A DNA stretch of 64,000 bases from Rhizobium leguminosarum (GTDB lineage: Bacteria > Pseudomonadota > Alphaproteobacteria > Rhizobiales > Rhizobiaceae): NCBI RefSeq assembly GCF_002953715.1, contig NZ_CP025014.1, forward strand, positions 434,001-498,000, given 5' to 3'. The notes below the pieces were generated by a model that ran no database searches, had not been told where the DNA came from, and was given only the letters and a program-made list of their open reading frames with translations. The position numbers and the translations under genes were made by a program. Each line of letters opens with the position of its first letter. Within the stretch, counting starts at the first letter, position 1. This document shows positions 53,269 through 61,030 of this stretch, piece after piece.

Positions 53269-53570
53269 TGCCTGCTTTTGAGGTCGGAGCCAGCGATCGG
53301 CTTCTTGCGGTGTTGATGAAGCCGCACGTTTTAGCGGCCGCATGCAAGACGACCGAGATACAACTTTATATTGAGTGCGCGGCCCTGAAAAACTAAAAGT
53401 TGACAAATTTGGGTTGAATGACTATATCTCGGTAGTCGATATTGCTTGTTTGACTTTTGTTATCGCACGCTGGCAACGTGCCCTGGACGAACTTCCCTCT
53501 TCAAAATCGAGACCATCATCCGTCGTGCTTCCGCACGTGCGGTCGTTCAATTGCTATGAAAGGGTTTGTT
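53269..53570. other. Intergenic region and cold-shock leader
   Basis: 302 bp. The first 130 bp show nothing clear. A near-consensus promoter follows at 53400-53428, then a leader of about 135 nt with a 12-bp palindrome at 53531-53542. Confidence 0.6.
53400..53428 (+). promoter_or_regulatory. Sigma-70 promoter of the cold-shock gene
   Basis: TTGACA at 53400-53405, exactly 17 bp, then TATATC at 53423-53428. It implies a 5' leader of about 135 nt before the ATG at 53571, as is usual for cspA-type messages, whose leader folds in a temperature-dependent way. Confidence 0.7.
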
Positions 53571-53780
53571 ATGACCACTGGCACAGTTAAATGGTTCAAT
53601 TCCACCAAGGGCTTCGGCTTCATTCAGCCTGACGACGGCGGCGCTGACGCCTTCGTCCACATCTCTGCCGTCGAACGCGCCGGAATGCGCGAAATCGTCG
53701 AAGGCCAGAAGATCGGCTACGAGCTTGAGCGCGATAACAAGTCGGGTAAAATGTCCGCTTGCAATCTCCAAGCTGCCTGA
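53571..53780 (+). CDS. Cold-shock protein (CspA family)
   Basis: 69 residues with RNP1 KGFGFIQP and RNP2 DAFVHISAV, both intact, after TGTVKWFNST. RNA chaperone. Start ATG 53571 with AAAGGG upstream; an in-frame ATG five codons earlier has no such site. Long leader and strong terminator mark an independent transcript. Confidence 0.95.
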   Translation: MTTGTVKWFNSTKGFGFIQPDDGGADAFVHISAVERAGMREIVEGQKIGYELERDNKSGKMSACNLQAA

Positions 53781-53842
53781 ACTGACATCTGCTTTCCTTT
53801 GACCGCGGATGTACCGGCACTGTCGAAAGCATGATACTATCG

Positions 53843-53870
53843 AGGTCAGGCACGTTGCCTGGCCTTTTTT
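53843..53870 (+). terminator. Intrinsic terminator of the cold-shock gene
   Basis: A 10-bp stem with one G-T pair (53843-53852 with 53856-53865, loop CGT) followed by six T. Confidence 0.9.
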
Positions 53871-53891
53871 GCTGAGTCGGCCAGCGGGCTG

Positions 53892-53990
53892 CTGCATAAT
53901 TCCTTAAGCGCGGAATCGATTTAAGGAATTATGCAGTAATTCAAAGCGTTACAGCATCCTTTGCGCGTCTGAAAGACGCGCGGCGCTGTA
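53892..53990. repeat. Rhizobial mosaic palindromic repeat, copy 6
   Basis: CTGCATAATTCC...GGAATTATGCAG module joined to the ACAGC...GCTGT module with core GCGCGTCTGAAAGACGCGC. Orientation is the reverse of copy 1. It ends 10 bp before the Shine-Dalgarno of the next small gene. Confidence 0.88.
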
Positions 53991-54008
53991 ATAAAATCCG
54001 GGAAGAAT

Positions 54009-54233
54009 ATGACAGAGACACACAGCAAATCACGCAAGCAGGCGGAGATTGCCTTCGGAAACGTGCAATCGCAGTTCTTGGAGCGAAGCCGCGCGGTCGA
54101 AGAGATCGACTCGACAGTGCGGGCCCGCGAGGAAAAAACCTTGCGGTTACGCGAGGCCCGTGAGGCCAAGGAATTGCAGGATCGTTTGACAGCGACGACT
54201 GCGCCTGCCGCGAAGCGGAAAAAGAAAATCTGA
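54009..54233 (+). CDS. Small charged hypothetical protein
   Basis: 74 residues, very rich in Arg, Lys and Glu (AREEKTLRLREAREAKELQDR) and ending in KRKKKI, so probably helical or coiled-coil and possibly nucleic-acid binding. No family recognised. GGGAAG lies just upstream of the ATG. It sits between two palindromic repeats; its stop is 2 bp from the next one. Confidence 0.65.
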   Translation: MTETHSKSRKQAEIAFGNVQSQFLERSRAVEEIDSTVRAREEKTLRLREAREAKELQDRLTATTAPAAKRKKKI

Positions 54234-54235
54234 CC

Positions 54236-54340
54236 CTGCTGCATAATTCCTTAAATCGGCTTCGATTTCAGGATAAATTACGCAGCAGTTCAAAATATTG
54301 CAGTGTCCTTTGCGCGTCTAGAAGACGCGCGGCGCCGTAG
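54236..54340. repeat. Rhizobial mosaic palindromic repeat, copy 7
   Basis: Same two modules and same orientation as copy 6, with more substitutions (for example GGATAAATTACGCAG in place of GGAATTATGCAG). It lies between the two small genes. Confidence 0.85.
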
Positions 54341-54368
54341 GTCGAAATTAAACAGTCAGGAAACAGAT

Positions 54369-54749
54369 TTGAAAAACGCCAGAAACAACGAGCTTTCCGA
54401 TCGCCGCAGCGCAGCTGCCGAAGCCAAGGCCGCTCTCCTCAATGCGTATCGTAACGCCATGGATACAGCCGAACCCACAAGGCTGGCAAAGCAGGCGGAG
54501 CGTCAAGCCATTGCCGCGGCCAGGGAAGAGCGTCGCGCTGCGCGAGAACGTGTCAAGCTCGAGGAGCTGGAGCGGGCTCAGGCCGCGGAAGCAGAACGTC
54601 AGGCTGCCGCCGAGGCGGCGGCACGCGCTGAAGTCGATGCGCGCGAAGCGGCTGACAAAGACCGGATCGCTCGTGTGATTGCGGACGAAGCCGCTCGAAA
54701 GGCCGAACGCGACCTGCGTTACGCCAATCGCAAAGCCAGAAAGTCCTGA
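54369..54749 (+). CDS. Small Ala/Glu/Arg-rich helical protein (DUF6481-like)
   Basis: 126 residues from a TTG at 54369, chosen because AGGAAA lies six bases upstream; an ATG at 54303 would start inside the repeat. The protein is one long charged helix (REERRAARERVKLEELERAQ, then EVDAREAADKDRIARVIADE) ending in ERDLRYANRKARKS. It resembles the DUF6481 family common in Rhizobiaceae; function unknown. Weak similarity in composition with the 74-residue neighbour does not show homology. Confidence 0.75.
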   Translation: MKNARNNELSDRRSAAAEAKAALLNAYRNAMDTAEPTRLAKQAERQAIAAAREERRAARERVKLEELERAQAAEAERQAAAEAAARAEVDAREAADKDRIARVIADEAARKAERDLRYANRKARKS

Positions 54750-54756
54750 CTGTCAA

Positions 54757-54783
54757 CGCTGCCTGTTGTCGCAACAGGCAGCG
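54757..54783. terminator. Hairpin between convergent small gene and minE
   Basis: A perfect 12-bp stem (54757-54768 with 54772-54783) and loop TCG, between converging genes. No T-tract. Confidence 0.6.
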
Positions 54784-54792
54784 CGCTGTCTA

Positions 54793-55053
54793 TCAAGCGG
54801 CCTGCACGGCTGCATTCAGCGGGATTTCGACGTCGATCTCGAGCGTCGAGACGTACTCGTTGCGATCGATCGTCACCTGCACCTTGTCGTGGTCGAGCTG
54901 CACGTGCTTTGCGATCACCGCAAGGATTTCCTCGCGCAGCAGGGAGACCAGGTCCGACCCCGCCGAGGAACGTTCATGGGCGAGAAGGACCTGCAGCCGT
55001 TCGCGGGCGGCCGGTGCTGTTCTCTGCTTGTTGAAAAGACGGAAAATATTCAT
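54793..55053 (-). CDS. minE: Cell division topological specificity factor MinE
   Basis: 86 residues. N-terminal membrane-binding/anti-MinCD part (MNIFRLFNKQRTAPAARERLQVLLAHERS) and the C-terminal topological domain (LREEILAVIAKHVQLDHDKVQVTIDRNE). It stimulates MinD ATPase and drives pole-to-pole oscillation. Overlaps minD by 4 bp. Confidence 0.96.
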   Translation of the reverse strand: MNIFRLFNKQRTAPAARERLQVLLAHERSSAGSDLVSLLREEILAVIAKHVQLDHDKVQVTIDRNEYVSTLEIDVEIPLNAAVQAA

Positions 55054-55865
55054 GCCGCCCTCCGTCCGAAGATCTTGCCGAAAATATTCCTCTTTTCCTC
55101 TGGGATCGCGATCGGCACCGTCTCACCGGCGAGCCGGCGAGCGGCATCGAAATAGGCCATAGCAGCCGCGCTGCGACTATCTGCCAGCGTCACCGGCGCA
55201 CCGATGTTGGATGCCCGCAGAACATCCATGCTTTCGGGTATGATGCCGAGGAGCGGGATGGACAGGATTTCCAGGACGTCGTCGACCTTGAGCATGTCGC
55301 CGCGTTCGGCGCGGTTGGCGTCGTAGCGGGTGAGCAGCAGGTGCTTTTCCATCCGCTCGCCGCGTTCGGCCTTGGCGGTCTTGGCATCCAGCAGGCCGAT
55401 GATGCGATCGGAATCGCGCACCGACGAGACCTCGGGATTGGTGACGACCACGGCAACATCGGCGTGACGCATGGCAAGCGTTGCGCCGCGCTCGATCCCG
55501 GCGGGGCTGTCGCAGATGATCCAGTCGAAATAGCGCTTCAGGTCGTTGATGACGCGCTCGACGCCCTCGGCCGTCAGATTGTCCTTATCGCGCGTCTGCG
55601 AGGCCGGCAGCAGGAACAGCGTCTCCAGCCGCTTGTCGCGGATCAGCGCCTGGGTAAGCTTGGCGTCGCCCTGGATGACATTGATCAGGTCGTAGACGAC
55701 CCTGCGCTCGGCGCCCATGACGAGGTCGAGATTGCGTAAGCCCACGTCGAAATCGACGACGACGACTTTTTCATTGCGTTGCGCCAGCGCCGCTCCCAAT
55801 GCGGCGGTCGAGGTCGTTTTGCCAACCCCGCCCTTGCCTGACGTGACGACGATCACTTTCCCCAT
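55050..55865 (-). CDS. minD: Septum site-determining ATPase MinD
   Basis: 271 residues. Deviant Walker A VTSGKGGVGKTTST (residues 8-21), DFDVGLRNLDLVMGAERRVVYD, DSPAGIERGA, and a C-terminal amphipathic end (EEKRNIFGKIFGRR) serving as membrane-targeting sequence. Start ATG at 55865 with AAGGAGAG upstream. The gap to minC holds a palindromic repeat. Confidence 0.97.
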   Translation of the reverse strand: MGKVIVVTSGKGGVGKTTSTAALGAALAQRNEKVVVVDFDVGLRNLDLVMGAERRVVYDLINVIQGDAKLTQALIRDKRLETLFLLPASQTRDKDNLTAEGVERVINDLKRYFDWIICDSPAGIERGATLAMRHADVAVVVTNPEVSSVRDSDRIIGLLDAKTAKAERGERMEKHLLLTRYDANRAERGDMLKVDDVLEILSIPLLGIIPESMDVLRASNIGAPVTLADSRSAAAMAYFDAARRLAGETVPIAIPEEKRNIFGKIFGRRAA

Positions 55866-55891
55866 CTCTGTCTCTCCTTTGCCGTGGCCCC

Positions 55892-55947
55892 AGTAATTCA
55901 AAGTGTTAGAGCGTCCTTTGCGGCTCTCGAAGAGACGCGCGGCGCTG
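55892..55947. repeat. Rhizobial mosaic palindromic repeat inside the min operon, partial copy 8
   Basis: Only one module, from AGTAATTCAAAGTGTTAGAGCG to GGCGCT, lying between minC and minD. It leaves 85 bp between these two genes. Confidence 0.8.
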
Positions 55948-55950
55948 CCG

Positions 55951-56670
55951 TCAGATCAGTTTCTCTGCCATGATCGCGTCGTCTTCGAGCCAGAGCTGAA
56001 CAGCCTGTCCGCGAAGATTGGGGGCCATGTCTTCCGCCATTTTGTAGATGCCGTCGATTGCAACCAGCTCGGCCTCGAGCTTGCGGCAGAAGATCCGCGC
56101 CGATGCGTTTCCGATGGACCCTGCCATGGCTCGGCCACGCAAGGTGCCATAGATATGGACGGACCCGCCGGCGATGACCTCGGCACCCGAGGCGACCGAA
56201 CCGATGACGGTGACGTCGCCTTCCGGAAAGATCACCGATTGCCCCGAGCGCACAGGCTCCCTGATGACGATCGATTGCGTTGCCGGACGAGCCTCTGCCA
56301 CTGCCGGTTTGCCGGGCGGATCGACAGGCTCCTTTGACTGAACCTCGATATCGGAAACCGACCGACCGCCTTTGAGTGCGGGCGGCATGCCGGATCCGAG
56401 AATCGAAGGCCGCGCGCCCTCGATGCCCATGATGCTGACATTGCGCTTGGCAAGTTCGGCAATCAGGTCCTTCAGCTGCGGCCGGTCGATTTGCAGGTCC
56501 GTCAGGTCGAGCACGACAGGCCGTCCGAGGAAGAAGCCGGCCGAACGCGCGGCCAGATCGTCCAGCCGGATCAACCAATCATCGATCGGAAGATCCGGGG
56601 ACAGCATGACCGCGAGGAAAGAGCGGCCCTTGATGCGGATAGAGCGAGCGTCTGTTAGCACTTTGGTCAT
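55951..56670 (-). CDS. minC: Septum site-determining protein MinC
   Basis: 239 residues. N-terminal domain about 1-105 (SIRIKGRSFLAVMLSPDLPI, VVLDLTDLQ), a proline-rich linker, and a C-terminal beta-helix (GDVTVIGSVASGAEVIAGGSVHIYGTLRGRAMAG). It inhibits FtsZ assembly away from midcell. First gene of minCDE, with CtrA-type boxes about 40-70 bp upstream. Confidence 0.96.
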   Translation of the reverse strand: MTKVLTDARSIRIKGRSFLAVMLSPDLPIDDWLIRLDDLAARSAGFFLGRPVVLDLTDLQIDRPQLKDLIAELAKRNVSIMGIEGARPSILGSGMPPALKGGRSVSDIEVQSKEPVDPPGKPAVAEARPATQSIVIREPVRSGQSVIFPEGDVTVIGSVASGAEVIAGGSVHIYGTLRGRAMAGSIGNASARIFCRKLEAELVAIDGIYKMAEDMAPNLRGQAVQLWLEDDAIMAEKLI

Positions 56671-56711
56671 CTATGTGAAGAAATCGTTGACCATGTCTAC
56701 CGCTGCTATGG

Positions 56712-56738
56712 TTAACAAAAAGTTAACGCGGCCTTAAC
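56712..56738 (-). promoter_or_regulatory. Triple CtrA-type box upstream of minC
   Basis: Three TTAA boxes at 56712-56715, 56723-56726 and 56734-56737, each separated by exactly 7 bp and two followed by C, giving two overlapping full CtrA sites (TTAA-N7-TTAAC). CtrA is the cell-cycle master regulator of alphaproteobacteria, and minCDE is a reported CtrA target in Sinorhizobium. Confidence 0.8.
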
Positions 56739-56879
56739 ATTACCCACAATCACAGCAGATTCTTCAAGCACAGGATTACCGCAAGTCATTGGAAAAGCGG
56801 TGCAATCTCTGGAAGCACCGAACGGTTAATAATGCGGCTTCAAACGTGAGCCGCAAATCTGCCGCTGCTTGGGTAACGC

Positions 56880-57482
56880 TCAGCCTTCCGCCTTGCGTTG
56901 TGCGTTGGAAATGGCGCGTGCGGCCTCTTCCGAGGAGTTGGCGAGCGTGCGCATCTCGGCGGCCAGCACGGCAAAGCCCGATCCGGCCGTGCCGGCGCGG
57001 GCGGCCTCGATGCCGGCATTGACGGCGAGCAGCTTCAGGTAGCGCAGCGATTGCAGGATCTCATTGGTCTTCGAAGCGGTGACGCGCATGTCGGCGGTCT
57101 GGTCATCGATTCGCTGGTAGAGCGATTCGATGTTGATGATGCTGCCTTCGAGATAGAGAAGCTCGCCCTTCTCGTCCCAGATGCCGCCGCCCGTCTCGGT
57201 GACCCAGATGAGATGGCCCATGGCGTGACGGATGCGGTATTCCATCGTCCAGTCTGTGCGCCTCTCCAGCGCCCGTCCGACGATCTCGTCCATCAGCGGC
57301 ACGTCTTCCTCGTACATGATCGAGGTGAAGGTCCGCGTGCGGTTGCCGATGATCTCGTCGGCCGGATAACCGAAGATGCGCTCGATGCCGTTGGTCATCT
57401 CCAGCATCGTATAGTTTTCGTCGGCGCGGCAGCGATAGAGAAACCCGCTCATGCGCCCGAGAATGCTCGTTTGAAAATCCAT
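56880..57482 (-). CDS. Soluble PAS-containing chemoreceptor fragment
   Basis: 200 residues. A PAS/PAC domain (MTNGIERIFGYPADEIIG, then RIRHAMGHLIWVTETGGGIW, residues about 28-125) is joined to a single arm of a methyl-accepting signalling domain (LLAVNAGIEAARAGTAGSGFAVLAAEMRTLANSSEEAARAI). There is no membrane helix and no second signalling arm, so it is much shorter than a normal receptor. It may still form four-helix contacts with CheA/CheW, or be a degraded receptor. Start at ATG 57482; a GTG three codons earlier is possible. Confidence 0.8.
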   Translation of the reverse strand: MDFQTSILGRMSGFLYRCRADENYTMLEMTNGIERIFGYPADEIIGNRTRTFTSIMYEEDVPLMDEIVGRALERRTDWTMEYRIRHAMGHLIWVTETGGGIWDEKGELLYLEGSIINIESLYQRIDDQTADMRVTASKTNEILQSLRYLKLLAVNAGIEAARAGTAGSGFAVLAAEMRTLANSSEEAARAISNAQRKAEG

Positions 57483-57603
57483 GAAGGCCACATCCGAAGA
57501 GAAGAGTTGCAGATGGATTTATGTCGTCTCATTTAAAAAGGCGCACGTCACAATGCCGGAAGAGAGCACGAACACCCTCCTCCGGCAATACAGGTCCGCC
57601 TCA

Positions 57604-58941
57604 TCAGTTGCGCAGATATTCCTCCATGGAATCATCGAGCGCCTCGACCCAGGGCGTGTGATGCGTCGGCGACATGTTGCCGGTTATCAGCGACCGGTAG
57701 GCATGATCGCGAAAGCCCATGATGTTGTGGGCCTTGTGATGTTCCCACTCCATGAAGGTCTGGTTGGTGCCCTCGATGTCGAAGGAGGGATAGTCGGTTT
57801 CGGCAAGCAGTTCCTTCACATAGTCGCCCTGATACCAGATCATCTGCTCGGCATCCTCGAGCGTTTCCTCGCGGGCGCGCCACATGTCGAAATTGGCTTT
57901 CAGCTCCTCTTCCGGCGGCAGGGTAATGCGGCCCATCATGACGTCGCGCGCCCACCAGGCCTGCACGTCGAACATGTTGAAGGTGTAGAACTGGTCCTGC
58001 ATGCCGATATAGAAAAGCTGCGGGTTCTTGTCGAAGATCACGCCCTTGTAGAGGCTGTCGGCCCAGAGGCGGTTGGCGGTCTTCAGCCTGAGATCGTCAG
58101 GCAGGAAGGGGAAATGGTGCTGGTATCCGGTGCAGAGGATCACGGCATCGACCTCCTTGGTCGAGCCGTCGAGGAAGTGCGCCGTGCGGTTTTCGAGCTT
58201 CGTCAGCAGCGGCCGCTCCTCGAAATTATCAGGCCACTTGAAGCCCATCGGCTTCGAGCGGTAGCTCGTCGTCACCGATTTCGCACCGTATTTCCAGCAT
58301 TGCGAGCCGATGTCCTCGGCCGAATAGCTGCGGCCGACGAGCAGAATATCCTTGCCCTTGAACTCCAGCGCGTCGCGGAAATCATGGGCATGCAGCACGC
58401 GGCCGTTGAAGGTCTTCACGCCCTCGAAATAGGGCACGTTCGGCGTCGAGAAATGACCTGATGCTACGACGACATAGTCGAATTCCTCGTCATACATCCG
58501 GTCCTCGATGCGGTTATGCGCCGTCACCGTGAATTTCTTCGTCTGATCGTCGAAGCGAACCATGCGCACCGGCGTGCTGAAACGTACCCAGTGGCGGACG
58601 TTCGCCTTCTCGACGCGGCCCTTGATGTAATCCCAGAGCACGGCGCGCGGCGGATAGGAGGCGATCGGCTTGCCGAAATGCTCCTCGAAGGAATAATCGG
58701 CGAATTCGAGGCATTCCTTCGGGCCGTTCGACCAGAGGTAGCGATACATGCTGCCATGGACCGGCTCGCCATATTCGTCGAGGCCGGTGCGCCAGGTATA
58801 GTTCCAGAGGCCCCCCCAATCCGACTGCTTTTCGAAGCAGACGATCTCCGGGATTTCGGCGCCCTTCTGGGCGGCCGATTGAAAGGCGCGCAGCTGCGCC
58901 AGCCCGGAAGGACCGGCACCGATGACGGCTACTCTTGTCAT
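57604..58941 (-). CDS. tmm: Trimethylamine monooxygenase
   Basis: 445 residues, the length of bacterial Tmm. FAD motif VAVIGAGPSGLAQLRAFQSA, the FMO-type block FNGRVLHAHDFRDALEF, NADPH motif LLVGRSYSAEDIGSQCWKYG, and stretches nearly identical to Tmm enzymes (SMYRYLWSNGPKECLEFADY; LYKGVIFDKNPQLFYIGMQD; HHTPWVEALDDSMEEYL). Oxidises trimethylamine to its N-oxide with NADPH and oxygen in the cytoplasm. Last-but-downstream gene of the methylated-amine cluster, 51 bp after the DUF3445 gene. Confidence 0.93.
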   Translation of the reverse strand: MTRVAVIGAGPSGLAQLRAFQSAAQKGAEIPEIVCFEKQSDWGGLWNYTWRTGLDEYGEPVHGSMYRYLWSNGPKECLEFADYSFEEHFGKPIASYPPRAVLWDYIKGRVEKANVRHWVRFSTPVRMVRFDDQTKKFTVTAHNRIEDRMYDEEFDYVVVASGHFSTPNVPYFEGVKTFNGRVLHAHDFRDALEFKGKDILLVGRSYSAEDIGSQCWKYGAKSVTTSYRSKPMGFKWPDNFEERPLLTKLENRTAHFLDGSTKEVDAVILCTGYQHHFPFLPDDLRLKTANRLWADSLYKGVIFDKNPQLFYIGMQDQFYTFNMFDVQAWWARDVMMGRITLPPEEELKANFDMWRAREETLEDAEQMIWYQGDYVKELLAETDYPSFDIEGTNQTFMEWEHHKAHNIMGFRDHAYRSLITGNMSPTHHTPWVEALDDSMEEYLRN

Positions 58942-58992
58942 GAAGCATTCCCCTCTTGATTATATGTCATTGCCTGGCACATTCGCTGCGCC

Positions 58993-60033
58993 TCAGTCCG
59001 GATAGATGCCGGGGCTGGTCGGCGCCCCGTCGTCGTATTTGGAAAGCCAGTCGATCGTCGTCTCGCGGAAGCGGGTGAGGCCCTTGTAGTCGATGAGCTC
59101 GGGCGGCAGCGTCTTCAGTACGCGCGGAAAGCGGCGCGCCCATTTCGGCACGGTGACGAGCTCTTCCATGTTCATCAGGTAGCAGCGGATGACGAAGAGG
59201 ATGGCGTTCGAGCGCGGCAGGCGCCAGAGGCTCTGCAATTCGACGCGCAGATGCACCTTCTCGCCGACATTCTCCGGCCTCACCGTGGTCCGGTCAGGAC
59301 CCCACTTGTGATAATTCTCCGGGCTGGTGTCGAGCCGCGGATTGATCGTCATCGTCCAGTTGAAGCGTCGTGTCGGCTTGCCCTGCTGCAGGTTCAGGAG
59401 GAATTTCAGCGCCCTGTCGAAGACGCCGATCTGGTGGGCGAGCGGCACCGGTCCATGCCATTCCATGAAGTTCATGCCGATATCGAAATCGAGCGACCAG
59501 TCGGCCTGAGTCGTCACCATGCCGGCATCCATCCAGAGATTGCTGTCGCGCTGGTCGACGATGCAGAAATCGCCCTGGGCCTGGCGGGTGATATATTCGA
59601 AGGGCTCATAGGGCAGCGTCGAGGCGTCGCCGAAGGTGAAGCTGTCGTCGATGCCGAGCGGGCGGTTGATCCAGCGCCATTGGTCGCCGTTGCGGATCAG
59701 CGTGAAATGATCGGGGTACCCTGCCGCCTGCTCTTCCATCAAAAGTTCGAGCGTGTCCCACTGGGCGCTCATCATGTGCGGCAGAGCCTGATAGCGTAGC
59801 GGATCTTCCTTCAGGACCAGCGCCCGGTCGTGCATCTCGGCGACGTAATGCTCGTCGACGTCGATCAGGCTTTCGTAGACGGTTCCCGCCCGGCCGTGCA
59901 CATGCGGCTCCATATTGACCGAATACATGTATTCGTCGCGGTCGAAGGGAAACGGGAAACGCCGGATGTTCTCGGGACTGTTCCGATAGCTGAAATCGTT
60001 CCGGAAGGTTTCCTGCTTGAAGACGATTGCCAT
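58993..60033 (-). CDS. DUF3445 haem-dependent oxidative N-demethylase subunit
   Basis: 346 residues of the DUF3445/HODM alpha family, whose PAS-derived fold binds haem and oxidatively demethylates dimethylamine. Visible family parts are FPFPFDRDEYMYSVNMEPH, SLDFDIGMNFMEWHGPVPL and LRVELQSLWRLPRSNAILFVIRCYL. It is encoded with the reductase, zinc-ribbon subunit and GcvT protein that make up the dimethylamine monooxygenase of marine Roseobacters. Start ATG at 60033. Confidence 0.88.
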   Translation of the reverse strand: MAIVFKQETFRNDFSYRNSPENIRRFPFPFDRDEYMYSVNMEPHVHGRAGTVYESLIDVDEHYVAEMHDRALVLKEDPLRYQALPHMMSAQWDTLELLMEEQAAGYPDHFTLIRNGDQWRWINRPLGIDDSFTFGDASTLPYEPFEYITRQAQGDFCIVDQRDSNLWMDAGMVTTQADWSLDFDIGMNFMEWHGPVPLAHQIGVFDRALKFLLNLQQGKPTRRFNWTMTINPRLDTSPENYHKWGPDRTTVRPENVGEKVHLRVELQSLWRLPRSNAILFVIRCYLMNMEELVTVPKWARRFPRVLKTLPPELIDYKGLTRFRETTIDWLSKYDDGAPTSPGIYPD

Positions 60034-60064
60034 GTCCGGTCTCCTTGTTCCGCTTCCGATGCCG

Positions 60065-61030
60065 CTAGAGATCAAGATGCAGCGTGTTTCCCTCGAAGCG
60101 GGAAACGCAGATCATCACCTTGCGGCCGGATGCCTTTTCTTCGCTCGTCAAATAGACGTCATGGTGCAGCAGCTTGCCGTCGCAAGTGACGACCCCTGTC
60201 TCGCATTGACCGCAGGCGCCGCCGCGACAGAGGAAGGGCGCATCGACGCCCGCCGCCTCGATGGCCTCCAGCATGCTTTCGTGATGGCCGACCTTCACGG
60301 TCTTGCCGGACCGCAGGAGCTCGATCGCGAAGGGCTTGCCGGGCAGCGACGACAGGAACCGTTCCGAATGCAGGTTCTGCTCCGGCCAGCCGGCGTCCAG
60401 TCCCGCCTTCAGCACGCCGTCGATCATGCCGGATGGGCCGCAGACATAAAGATGCGTGCCGAGCGGCTGGGTGTCGAGCAGGCGCGTCAGGGGGATGGCG
60501 CCGCCTTCGGCGTCGCAATAGATCTTGATACGATGTCCGCCATAGCGCTCGACGAGTTGCTGCCAATAGGCACCGCGGTCGCGCGTGCGGATGGCATAAT
60601 GCAGCTCGAAATTGGCGCCCTCGCGGGAAAACTGCTCCATCATCGCGATGAAGGGGGTAATGCCGATGCCGCCGGCGATCAGAAGGTGCTTGCGCCCGCG
60701 CCAGTCCGGCTGGAAGAGGTTGACGGGATAGCTGACCTTCAGCTCGTCGCCTTCGCTGAGCTTCTCATGCATGAAGGTGGAGCCGCCGCGTGAATCCTCG
60801 ACGTGCAGCACGCTGATCTCATAGGCTGCGCAATCATGCGGCGGCGACATCAGCGAATAAGCGTTGCGGCGCATATGGCCGCCATCGTTCATCAAAACGA
60901 TGACGTGGGCGCCGCCGGAGAAATAAGGCATCGGCTTGCCGTCAAGGCGCTCGAAACGGAAGCGCTTGACGCGCTCGGCGATCGGCGTGATCCGCGTCAC
61001 GCGGACAGGAATTTCAGTGCCACCGCTCAA
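60065..61030 (-). CDS. Flavin/2Fe-2S oxidoreductase subunit (PDR/VanB type)
   Basis: 321 residues: flavin domain (RRNAYSLMSPP), NAD(P) domain (LLIAGGIGITPFIAMMEQF, then LYVCGPSGMIDGVL) and a C-terminal plant-type 2Fe-2S domain (CRGGACGQCETGVVTC, with a distant Cys in VMICVSR). It passes electrons to the demethylase. The start is a TTG at 61030 that overlaps the upstream stop (TTGA), with GGAGGAG upstream. Confidence 0.9.
   Translation of the reverse strand: MSGGTEIPVRVTRITPIAERVKRFRFERLDGKPMPYFSGGAHVIVLMNDGGHMRRNAYSLMSPPHDCAAYEISVLHVEDSRGGSTFMHEKLSEGDELKVSYPVNLFQPDWRGRKHLLIAGGIGITPFIAMMEQFSREGANFELHYAIRTRDRGAYWQQLVERYGGHRIKIYCDAEGGAIPLTRLLDTQPLGTHLYVCGPSGMIDGVLKAGLDAGWPEQNLHSERFLSSLPGKPFAIELLRSGKTVKVGHHESMLEAIEAAGVDAPFLCRGGACGQCETGVVTCDGKLLHHDVYLTSEEKASGRKVMICVSRFEGNTLHLDL

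Noticed and set aside
31983..53844. A 14-bp identical stretch (ATGATACTATCGAG) at 31983-31996 after flagellin and at 53831-53844 after the cold-shock gene, each leading into a hairpin
   Set aside because: The hairpins that follow differ in sequence and only two copies were seen, so this may be chance; not enough to name a repeat family.
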